Source of the DNA: Chara braunii
Taxonomy: Eukaryota; Streptophyta; Charophyceae; Charales; Characeae
Direction of reading: 5' to 3'
DNA length: 25,787 bases
NCBI GenBank assembly: GCA_003427395.1
Contig: BFEA01000951.1
Location: 114,954-140,740 of the forward strand
The notes below the pieces were generated by a model. The model was not told the origin of the DNA and searched no databases. It saw nothing but the letters and a program-made list of their open reading frames with translations. Both the position numbers and the translations under genes were made by a program. Position 1 is the first letter of the stretch. Each line of letters starts with the position of its first letter. Of the stretch, positions 18,259 to 25,787 are shown one piece after another.

Positions 18259-18504
18259 ATGAAAGGTAGTGAAGTGCTAACTGTAAAGTGCAGCTCTGTC
18301 AGAGACAAGGAGGAGGGATGGGAAGAAGAAGCATACAAAAACATGGAACTACATAGAAAAGTTCAACGTGAGCATGCAATTCAGATAATGAAAGGTGAAG
18401 TGTACATTGAGTACGTGATCTATTTCTACGGACTCAACGGTGAAATGCACAGTATCGGTTCTTCGCTAGAAAGGGTGGAACAGGCCAGGGCAAAACTCGC
18501 TTGA
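18259..18504 (+). CDS. Small orphan protein, paralogue of the ORF at 19243
   Basis: This ATG-to-TGA frame encodes 81 residues. It aligns without gaps along its whole length to the ORF at 19243-19497, with 21 identities in 81 positions by my count plus many conservative changes, although the DNA is barely similar. Shared blocks are MxGS....V.CS at the start, an Ala-containing helix, IEY.IYxxxxNG in the middle and S....xE.AR at the end. The pattern suggests strand, long charged helix, two strands, helix. No known domain is recognised. It sits 984 bp upstream of its partner, on the same strand, with short GTACTC-type repeats between them. The TGA stop and upstream TAG 18235 are relevant to the code question raised in the findings. 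Function is unknown. Confidence 0.5.
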   Translation: MKGSEVLTVKCSSVRDKEEGWEEEAYKNMELHRKVQREHAIQIMKGEVYIEYVIYFYGLNGEMHSIGSSLERVEQARAKLA

Positions 18505-18639
18505 GCTAGTAGTATTCAAATTACCATTTCCAGAGCTGTACCAGCATCTAAACAACACTTATTTACAGTTTCTCCTGCGGTACGAAGACACGAGGATTCA
18601 CGGTTCAGTGTATCAGACTGTGTCCAGTATATCGGACGA

Positions 18640-18840
18640 CATTCAGTGGATATCAAGCGCAGTATTCAGTACCCAGAACTGTACTCTGAACGACATTCAG
18701 AGCAGTTCTAAGGACAGTACTTGGGACGGTACCCGAGACTGTACTCTGAACTGCACCTAGAACTGTACTCAAAGCAGTTCTCGGGATAATACTTGGAACA
18801 ACACTCAAAACAAGTACTTTGAACGGTGCTCAAAGTAGCG
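18640..18840 (+). repeat. Degenerate 15-bp GTACTC(A/T)GAAC minisatellite
   Basis: Units such as AACTGTACTCTGA and AACTGTACTCAAA recur about every 15 bp with many substitutions. The array lies between the two paralogous small ORFs. From 18840 to about 19200 the sequence continues as irregular CAGTCAGCAATCAG-like repeats with no coding frame. Confidence 0.65.
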
Positions 18841-19242
18841 TTTAATTTGTGGATTCAGTCACTGCTCAGTCTGGGTTTAATCAGCGAACAGCCAATTTTA
18901 ACGGTGATAGTCATTCATTAGCAAGTAATCTGTTTCTGGAATAGTAAGCAGCCAGCCTCCGGAGCAATAAGCAATCAATTTTCAAGACAGCAACGTCAGT
19001 TTCCTGATCAGCCGCTACTAAACTTTCGGGTCAGCAATCACTCAGTCTCCTAGTCTGCATAAAGAAACAGCAGTCAGCCATCAGTCATTGACAATCGGTC
19101 ATCAGCAATCAGTTAGTAACCAGTTAGCAACTATTCAGCGGCCAACCCAGCAATTTACCCAATAGCCCTTTCATGCTCAGTTCACCCAAGAGTCACCCAT
19201 CTCGAGTCCAGTGAACTGATGTAGCTAGAATTCGGTAAGGAT

Positions 19243-19497
19243 ATGGAGGGCAGCAACATAGTTAGAGTCTCCTGCTCTCTGTATCAGGGCACAACAGAGA
19301 CCCGAAGGGAGAGTGCAGTTGAGGAATACAATCAGCAGACTACTATGATGATGGAACGTGCACTGACCCTCGTGAGGGATCATACTAAAATCGAGTATAC
19401 ATACTATTTGCATGATAAGAACGGCAAACTATGTGCCACCATAACTTCTGTGGGTACTATTGAGGAAGCAAGGTGGACTGTTGGCAGCCACCAGTGA
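19243..19497 (+). CDS. Small orphan protein, paralogue of the ORF at 18259
   Basis: This ATG-to-TGA frame encodes 84 residues and shares a gap-free alignment with the 18259 ORF: Met-x-Gly-Ser start, Cys11-Ser12, Ile50-Glu51-Tyr52, Asn60-Gly61, Ser69 and Glu74-x-Ala76-Arg77 are common to both. Conservation at protein level with little DNA identity suggests both were once under selection. An upstream in-frame ATG at 19219 is followed directly by TAG (19222-19224) and seven sense codons before this ATG, so the start would move upstream only if TAG is read as an amino acid. It lies 126 bp before the 224-residue ORF on the same strand. No known function. Confidence 0.5.
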   Translation: MEGSNIVRVSCSLYQGTTETRRESAVEEYNQQTTMMMERALTLVRDHTKIEYTYYLHDKNGKLCATITSVGTIEEARWTVGSHQ

Positions 19498-19538
19498 GCG
19501 TTTTGTCTTTGAACAAGAACATCTCGCCTATCCAGACG

Positions 19539-19586
19539 TTCAGTAATTAATTCAGCAACCAGTTTAGTATTCAGATCAGCGATCAG
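19539..19586 (+). repeat. 12-bp tandem repeat, four units (F-S-x-Q)
   Basis: Four 12-bp units (19539, 19551, 19563, 19575) each read Phe/Ile-Ser-x-Gln in the frame of the following 224-residue ORF. The last codon of units 2-4 is CAG; in unit 1 it is TAA (19548-19550). Confidence 0.55.
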
Positions 19587-19622
19587 GTCACAGAAAGTCA
19601 GCAAACAGCAGACACCACACCC

Positions 19623-20297
19623 ATGAGTGCGGTCCAATCATTCGTGGTTTGCAAGGCAGTGCTGGCCAATCTCAATCAGATTTCATGCAAAGAGGCATTC
19701 CGCTATCAGTATGCTAGTGCCATTGGTTTCAGACAAGGAGATCTGTCAATCTTCGTTGTCCTGACCAGTTTCGTTGATGACACTATCCATAATCTGAGGC
19801 CGTATCTGAAGAAGGGCAAGGAGGCTCATGAGCATTTTGATCTGGTCTGGATCTCGGCCACCATATACCTCGAGCGGAAGGAGAGGGAGCTCGATGAGAG
19901 TGGTGCTACGCTGATCCGCAGTTTTGGGCCGATGCTTTCTACTGACTATCCTAGGTCTCCTGTCCCTTTTCTTCTCACAGATGGCACGAGTTGGCTGGAT
20001 ATAATTGGCTTGACGAAGAGGTATATCTCTCCGGCAGTGATCGACGTTGAGGCATTGACCGAGCCCACCGAGTATCCCTACCTCAGACGAGGGGTCTTTT
20101 CTGTGGACGGACTGCCTACTTTGTGGGAGGAGGTTTGCTCCATGGTCAACTTTCGTGTCATGTACCTCGGATGGTCATGCTCAGAGCTTGCAGGCTTCAG
20201 GTGGCTCTTTGTCACGAGGCCTCAATCTCAGATTGTACGTGGGCGTGGGTCACGGCACCTGAGACGAACAGTGAAAAGAGAGATTGAGAGAGACTGA
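19623..20297 (+). CDS. Orphan protein, 224 residues
   Basis: This is the longest ordinary-looking ORF outside pol, ATG at 19623 to TGA at 20295-20297. A 224-codon frame is unlikely by chance at this base composition. The protein looks globular: a Ser/Val-rich start, an SFVDDTIHNLRPYLKKG segment near residues 49-65, a charged helix (YLERKERELDESG) near residues 82-95, a Trp- and Asp-containing central region (TDGTSWLDIIG), an SVDGLPTLWEEV segment near residues 160-171 and a basic Arg-rich tail that could bind nucleic acid or direct nuclear import. I recognise no family and see no signal peptide or convincing membrane segment. The frame is also open upstream to 19464 except for one TAA in the F-S-x-Q repeat. 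It follows the two small paralogous ORFs and precedes the truncated integrase, so it may be an accessory gene of the outer element or captured DNA. Confidence 0.55.
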   Translation: MSAVQSFVVCKAVLANLNQISCKEAFRYQYASAIGFRQGDLSIFVVLTSFVDDTIHNLRPYLKKGKEAHEHFDLVWISATIYLERKERELDESGATLIRSFGPMLSTDYPRSPVPFLLTDGTSWLDIIGLTKRYISPAVIDVEALTEPTEYPYLRRGVFSVDGLPTLWEEVCSMVNFRVMYLGWSCSELAGFRWLFVTRPQSQIVRGRGSRHLRRTVKREIERD

Positions 20298-20773
20298 ACA
20301 GAGGGATGAGTGAGGACTCTTGAGAGTTGCTGACTATGCTTGTCTATGTGTACTTTCTGAGATTATTATGAGTTCTCATTCATCCTTCATACACTTGATC
20401 TTGCCTTTGCTCGGGTCAGTCTGTCTTGTCTCTTGTATTGTTCTTGTTTTGATGATTGCATTTGTGGGTAATTCTGTCACAGTTCTCAAAATCAGATTGA
20501 CATATTTGATGCATGCATAGCACCTCATAATTTTTATGATTATTTATTTGCATGAAGTTCAGCTGTTCCGAATCAAAATAAAAGATTCCTAAGACCGGGG
20601 TCCGGCGAAGACCGTAATTGAAGGGTCTCGCTCGAAACCGGACACACACAACAGGAAGGGATTTGCATTATTTAATCTATTTATTTATTGCAATCAGATA
20701 CAAAATCCTGCGTGACAGCCTGTTGGCTTTCCGGTTGTCCGATGAGGCTCGACTGGAAAAATTGCGACACCCC
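20298..20773. other. 3' flank of the orphan ORF; possible poly(A) signal
   Basis: No gene is supported. AATAAA is at 20577-20582, about 280 bp after the ORF stop, and could serve as a polyadenylation signal. Integrase homology begins sharply at about 20774, and the sequence before it does not continue the domain, so a deletion or insertion junction lies there. Confidence 0.4.
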
Positions 20774-21856
20774 GACGACCTCACGGGATCCGTGGAAGCT
20801 AAAGCCATTAAGAAAACGACGGTCGAGGAGGTGATTGACTTTCTCTTAGAATACATCGCAAAGTACGGGTGTGTCGGGAAGATAGTGATGGATAGGGGGT
20901 CCGAGTTCCTAAGTCAAAAGGTCAAGGCAATATTAGAAAAGGCGGGGATTAAGGCTGCCTACACGACTGCCTATCACCCCCAAAGCAACGCCCCGGTCGA
21001 GAGAGGTTACCAAACGCTCATGGATACCCTAGCCAAGTAGTGCAAGGGGCGCCCGGAGCAGTGGCCAAAATACTTAGGCTATGCAGTTTGGGCCGACAGC
21101 ATCACGGTCAAATCGAACACAAGGTATCCTCCTTATACGCTTTGGTTTGGTAGGCACTGCCCTTTGCCCATCGAATTTCACGTAGATACTTGGACGAGTG
21201 TCTCGTGGAAAACCAACATGACGAGGACTGAACTATTGGAGGCAAGGATACGACAAATATCCGAAAACCTTGACGCAAGACTTGCCGAGGCAAGGGAGAA
21301 CATCGAGAAGGAGAGAGTGAAGGGAAAAGAAAAGCGGGACAAAAACCTGCGGGTCTGGCAAAAGCCAATAGGGACTAGTGACCTCGTCCTAATGTATTAC
21401 TCGTCGCTAGATAAAACTTGGAGCAGGAAGCTTGCCAACAGGTGGATGGGGCCGTACCGAGCCTTAAAGAGATTGGATGAAGGGGCGCACCTTCTTGCCG
21501 AATTGGACGGGACTAGGTTACGGGACCCTATCGCGGGGGCCCGCCTCAAGCTTTTTAGATGCAGAGAAAACCCTAGAGATGAACCAAAAAGGAAGGGCAA
21601 GGAAGCGGTCGACGTGGAAGTGACCGTTACCCACGAGGAAGGAGAGACTTCGAAGCAAGGAGCCTCTTCGACACCGCTTAGGAGGGGGTATAAGGTTCGG
21701 AAACCTCCCCTGCCAAAGACCCCGAAAAGGAAGAAACGGCCAAGAGAGGATGATAGTGGTACCGACCAACAAGGAAAACGTAGGATGAGAGAGAGAAGGA
21801 ACGCCTCGAGAAAGAAGAGAGAAAGCGAAAGAGAGAAAGGCATGAGAAAGAGATGA
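20774..21856 (+). pseudogene. Truncated Ty3/gypsy integrase of the outer element
   Basis: Homology starts abruptly inside the catalytic core, in a DDLTGSVEAK segment. The zinc finger and first catalytic Asp are missing. The second Asp (codon 20891, MDRGSEF) and the Glu 35 residues later (codon 20999, PVERGY) are both intact. One TAG (21038-21040) interrupts the frame; the matching residue in the other integrase of this window is Trp. A GPY module follows (RWMGPYRAL), then a long Lys/Arg-rich tail resembling a nuclear-localisation region, ending in TGA. The frame is otherwise unbroken. The tail stops 43 bp before a polypurine tract and LTR copy B, the normal order at the 3' end of a Ty3/gypsy element. 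It cannot make a complete integrase. Confidence 0.8.
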
Positions 21857-21884
21857 GGAAACGGGGACGAATATAGAATCGCTC

Positions 21885-21899
21885 GGGAGAAAGGGGGAG
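21885..21899 (+). promoter_or_regulatory. Polypurine tract
   Basis: GGGAGAAAGGGGGAG immediately precedes TGATGTACC. A purine run directly before a TG-starting LTR is where plus-strand DNA synthesis is primed. Its place just after integrase supports the 3' LTR call. Confidence 0.7.
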
Positions 21900-21902
21900 T
21901 GA

Positions 21903-22060
21903 TGTACCATAGAAAACATGTATCGTGATGCCAAAAAGGGTGAGGTGTTGTAGTTAGAAAGAACATATTGTACCATATTTAGGGAAATCATGAGTCGCGG
22001 TCCCAGAGGGAGGTGTTGTACCATAGTTTAAGGGAACATGTGACTAAGGGGGCGGTGCCA
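21903..22060 (+). repeat. Three diverged TGTACCAT repeats at the LTR start
   Basis: TGTACCAT occurs at 21903, 21969 and 22017. The segments between share a GGTGTTG end and a purine-rich ACATG-type middle. They occupy the outer edge of the LTR, where enhancer-like repeats often lie. They are absent from copy A. Confidence 0.6.
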
Positions 22061-23884
22061 TGATGAGGCAACGAGGTCTAGAAACCACAAGATAAAACGT
22101 TAACTCATGATCAAAAGGAGTGGAACAAAGCGAACCATGAGTCAAGAAAAAAGACGACCATTGGGTGTGGGAAAGAGGGTTACGCGGAAGAGCTCGTCGG
22201 GGACGGCGAGAATTGGCATGTGGGCTGGTTGTCAGGCGGCTGCCTACAAGCCACGGCCAATACTTGGCCCAAACGTTTCGTTTTTTTTTCTTTTTTTGCC
22301 CGTCTTTCTAAAATTTTGCATGTTTAGATGCATGATTGCTTGTGCCTTGAGGGGTTTGGAAAAATTGTGAGTTTTATTTGGCTTCTGCTAACGTTGAGCA
22401 GGCAGGGATGGAGGCAGTCGAAGGAGGGTCGCAAGCGGTGTTGGAAGCGGACCGAAATCGGGGATTCCGACGCGATACGAAAAGAAGGAATAGAGGCAAC
22501 CGACGTGCGGCCAAGACTGGACACGAACATGGGCCGTTGCGGGCAGCAGTGAGGCCGTCCTTATGGAACGTGGGGCACCAATTAAGTCGACCAAGGGGGC
22601 CACTACAGACATCAGAAGAAGGTGGGGGATCAACTTCGGGACGGACCACCGGTTCTGGGACCGTCACCCTTCACTGTGTGGAAACCGCTATGGACGCTGC
22701 TCCGTGGTCAGCCTTGTCGGGCGGCGGTCAGATCAGCCACTGTGGGACCGGCTTCAGGGCGCAGTAAGGTGGGAATAGAAGACACTGCCAGCTCGGCCAG
22801 CCTGGTGCAGTCGGGGGCATGCCGCGAGAATGAAGATGCCACGCCACTACTCAAGGGGCGGGCCAGCCTCCGAGGGGACCACTGCTGAGAGAACCTAAGA
22901 GTATGACGAGCACAGGGCAGGGGGGAGCAAATCTGGTCTAGATCAGCAGCCTCGACCGTCGGGGGTCGACTATGGTGGGGCCGGAGAGGCGGTCTGACCC
23001 GGAGACAGAGAAGCGGTGGAATTGGCAGGGGCGGAGACACAGAGAAAAATAAAGAAAAAAAAAAATTGGACAAATCGTGGAAGTAGTCTTCGAATCAGTC
23101 GCAAGGGAGCGCCCTTGCTCTCCTTAATAACCGTCTGCTGCGATGGCTGGTCGGAAGCAACGATTGCGGAGTCGAAACGACAGAGAATATAGGACTGATC
23201 ACCGACAAATTCAAGAGAGAAGGAGGGGAAAGGAGTGATTGGGAGAAGAGAGGGGTGGAGGATCAGTGAAGTATGGCTGGGGGGGAAAGGAGACCCTCGG
23301 AGAACCTGTGTGGAACGGCCAAAAGAGCGCAGGTTGATCCCGCGGAGTGGCGAGGAGAAGAGGGGATTGGATGGTGAAGAGGAAGGGAGGATCTGACGCC
23401 GGTAATGAAGACCCGTGGGCTGTGGTGGCGCCAAGAAAGAAATCTCGGGGAGACGGCAACGAGAGAAGGTAGGAGCGGGAATAAGATCTTGATAACTGTT
23501 TTCTTGATAAACCCCTTGGAGCATCAACTAGAAGGCGTGTCTCGCGGTACCATGTATCCTAACCGGGGGTGTGGCCAAAAATGGTTGCGAGGGAGTGAGT
23601 TAGGAAAATAGGGAAGAGGGAGCGTCGGCCGATCGACCGGATTGAGAAGAAGGGTGAGTCAAGGGAGCAGAGATGCCACGTTAAGGATTGGTGGAGAAAG
23701 AGGGGAGGAGGATCGGGGTCTTGCACGACGACCACCACGGGGAGAGGAGGCGGGAAGAGAAGCATTTGCCGATCGCGGCGGGAAAGTCGCAAATTTTCGA
23801 AAATCTTAATCTTCCCCCACGGCGGAAGGTGCGGTTGGCATGATAGAGGGCGATCATGGGATGAGGCGGCTGGGAGGAAAAGAG

Positions 23885-23892
23885 TATAAAAG
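23885..23892 (+). promoter_or_regulatory. TATA-like box in LTR copy B
   Basis: TATAAAAG is a good TATA consensus in purine-rich surroundings, about 2 kb into the LTR. Copy A has TATAAGAG at the same place. It is a candidate LTR core promoter only. Confidence 0.35.
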
Positions 23893-24644
23893 AAACATGG
23901 ATCGAAAAAGCAAGGGGGGGCGAACGTGAGGAGTATGGCGCACGAGAGCAGCACTTGCATACGAAGGCGCTTGGGGCCACGACGTCCGATCCCGAGCGTG
24001 TCTCGAGAGAGGTCGAGCGAGAGAAGAGTCCGAGAGGGAAAGAGAGAAGAGGGCGAGGAGAGCGTCGGCTAGCTGCTGCGTGACGGGGGCTCGTTCTTTG
24101 GCGAGCCAGGCCGCACACGCGGCCAAGAGCGCTGCGGGCTTGATCGATGGGAACGCGAGAGGTGGCGATCGGAGACGCACGTTGGAGCGTATGAAATAGG
24201 TGAGGGCGTCTAGAGTCCTAGGAGCGCAGCATAGCTCGCCACCATGTTAAGGTGCGGGAGAAAGAGAGAACAGAAGGGAGCGCACGGGGACTGGAGCACG
24301 GACTTGGGGTTCGGGTCACCGAGCGGGGCCGATCTCGAGTGAGCAGAACGAAAAAGGGAGAGAGGGAGAGAGAGAAGCTCATGCAGACGCATGTTCTCGG
24401 CAGCATTCGCGAACGGCACCCGAAGCAGTACAAGAGAGAGAGTGGTGCATCGATGGGCGCCCGGGATTACTTCGGCGGGAGGGCGTCGACCGGTCGCTCC
24501 TGTTGGAGGGAAACCTCAATTCCGACACCGGCGACAACTCGAAGAGCGCTACCGTCTGCAATCGAGACTGGCTCGTTGGAACCTCATCCGCGCTCGGCTA
24601 CGAAGGCGTTCTCCTCCCTTTGCTACGTCTCTCACGCCAAGGAA

Positions 24645-24795
24645 GAGAGAGAAATAGAGTAAGAGGGAGAGAAAGATAGGAAGAGAGAAAGAGAGGAAAA
24701 GAGAGAGGGGAAGAAGAAAGGAAGGCAAGTGAGAAACAAAGGGTGAGAGGGAGAGAGGGAGAGAGGGAGAGAGGGAGAGAGAGAAAGGGGGGGAG
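24645..24795. repeat. GA-rich low-complexity tract in LTR copy B
   Basis: This is the counterpart of 3610-3760, with GAGAGGGA units near 24750-24785 expanded relative to copy A. Confidence 0.85.
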
Positions 24796-25084
24796 AGAGT
24801 GATAAAGAAGGGAGAGGGACGACCCCCGACGAGAGGGTAAGGGCGGCAGTGGAAGAGACTGAGAAAGGGAAGGGAAAAATGGGCAGTGGCCCGGAGTCGC
24901 GACCTCCACGAAGTTGCTACTCGACTTTGTGGCTTAGCCCGCACGTCTGAAGCTCCCTGTTACAATTGCGGGTTTCAGCCTGCGTGCGTTTCTGATTTTG
25001 AGCAAGCACTTAGAGTTCACTGTTTACATGTTCATTGGATGCGAGTTAATCGTCTACAAGCTTCTGCTAGGTTAAGTGCCCACC

Positions 25085-25465
25085 GATTACGAGCTTCCTG
25101 GTTACGAGTTTCTTGCTGAGCGCACTGGTTACGAGCTTATCGTTTGCGAGCTTCTGCTATTATACGAGTTTCTGCTTGGTTATGAGCTCACTGGTTACGA
25201 GTTCACTGGTTACGAGCTCATCGGTCATGAGTTTCTGCCTATCACGAGCCTCTGCCTAGTTACGAGCTTCTCACTGAGCTCATTGGTTACGAGCGCCTCA
25301 GTCACGAGCATCTTGGTTACGAGCTTCTAGGTTACGAGCTTCTCGGTTACGAACTCCTCTTTGAGCTCGCGGGTTACGAGCCTCTGCCTAGTTACGAGCC
25401 TTTGGCTGAGCAAACTGGTTACGAAGTTCTGTCGGTGCTTGTTGGTTACGGACTTCTCGTCATGC
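25085..25465 (+). repeat. 15-bp minisatellite, second copy
   Basis: The same GTTACGAGCTTCT-type units as at 4035-4425, in the same order with point differences, confirming that the array predates the LTR duplication. Confidence 0.8.
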
Positions 25466-25665
25466 TCGAAGTTACCTGCTTCTCGCGGCGCTCGCTGATT
25501 ACGAGGTTTCAACCGCGCCTATCCATGATGGAGTCTGTGGCCTTTACCAGGCGCTTCGCGCTCCCTAGACGCGGGGTCCGAGCTGGGTGCCTCGCGCCTT
25601 AGATACTCGTCTTCGCGGGTAGGCCCTAGTTCCGAGCTACTTAGCTCCGGGCCCGGGCATTGGGA

Positions 25666-25705
25666 GAGAGAAAAAGAGAGGAAGAGAGAGAGGGAGAAAA
25701 AAGAG

Positions 25706-25752
<47 letters not shown>
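25666..25752. repeat. (GA)n microsatellite at contig end
   Basis: This interrupted GA run corresponds to 4616-4700 and passes directly into adapter sequence. Confidence 0.95.
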
Positions 25753-25787
25753 CTGTCTCTTATACACATCTAGATGTGTATAAGAGA
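25753..25787. other. Tn5/Nextera mosaic-end adapter (artefact)
   Basis: CTGTCTCTTATACACATCT (25753-25771) is the 19-bp Tn5 mosaic end used in tagmentation libraries. It is followed by AGATGTGTATAAGAGA (25772-25787), the first 16 bases of its reverse complement. The minus-strand ORF beginning MYKRQ here starts inside the adapter and is not biological. Confidence 0.97.

Larger units (their letters stand above)
21900..25752 (+). mobile_element. LTR copy B (candidate 3' LTR), truncated
   Basis: It starts with TG after the polypurine tract. The first 337 bp are unique in the window and hold three TGTACCAT-led repeats. From 22237 it is collinear with 924-4700. By comparison with copy A about 650 bp of its 3' end are missing, because the contig ends in the GA microsatellite. 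The full LTR would be about 4.5 kb, unusually long. It has one unit where copy A has two of the 229-bp repeat. Coding-looking frames here mirror those of copy A and are not genes. Confidence 0.7.

Noticed and set aside
20580-20660. Possible tRNA-like or hairpin RNA near the GACCGGGGTCCGG sequence
   Set aside because: No cloverleaf with anticodon and T-arm could be drawn; only a short inverted repeat is present.
21038-21040. TAG in the second integrase as direct proof of Gln coding
   Set aside because: The equivalent residue in the other integrase is Trp, so this stop equally fits a TGG-to-TAG mutation and does not discriminate.

Overview
This window is nuclear-type eukaryotic DNA dominated by degenerate LTR retrotransposon sequence. 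There are no bacterial-style operons, no rRNA or tRNA genes and no CRISPR array. I recognise no ordinary host gene with confidence. The organism cannot be named from the sequence. The two pol fragments have Ty3/gypsy integrase wording that I associate most with fungal, especially basidiomycete, elements. A primer-binding site at 5360-5377 instead matches the 3' end of plant or green-algal type tRNA-Asp at all but one position. One further signal, in-frame stops that are only TAA or TAG, would fit a UAR=Gln lineage such as ulvophycean green algae, but it is unproven.

Layout. 1-372 is a dimeric satellite (164-bp unit made of two 82-bp halves) with hairpin-forming cores. About 924-5356 (copy A) and 21900-25752 (copy B) are two direct copies of a very long LTR-like sequence. 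They share about 3.7 kb containing purine-rich tracts, a 15-bp minisatellite and a GA microsatellite. Copy A ends in CA, a 3-nt spacer and a primer-binding site. Copy B is preceded by integrase remnants and a polypurine tract and starts with TG. Together they read as the ends of one giant (about 25 kb or more) Ty3/gypsy-like element with LTRs of about 4.5 kb, although the 5' ends of the two copies are not homologous.

Inside lie a possible gag-like ORF (6075-6446) and a second, different Ty3/gypsy pol fragment (about 7930-10116: RNase H, connection, integrase). That pol is followed by a probable LTR rich in 89-bp and 70-bp tandem repeats (10410 to about 12000). Further on are a minus-strand RG-rich/acidic ORF with a plausible intron (12754-12281), an orphan ORF at 14256/14313-14777, and a long poorly coding stretch (14.8-17.8 kb). 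A plus-strand cassette follows: two diverged paralogous small ORFs (18259-18504 and 19243-19497) and a 224-residue orphan (19623-20297), separated by short tandem repeats. The truncated integrase of the outer element (20774-21856) comes last.

The final 35 bases (25753-25787) are a Tn5/Nextera mosaic-end sequence followed by most of its reverse complement. The right end is therefore a library artefact that broke the assembly inside the GA microsatellite.

The observations most worth following up are the TAA/TAG-only stop pattern in an otherwise unbroken pol frame, the paralogous small-ORF pair with its 224-residue neighbour, and the giant chimeric LTR element.
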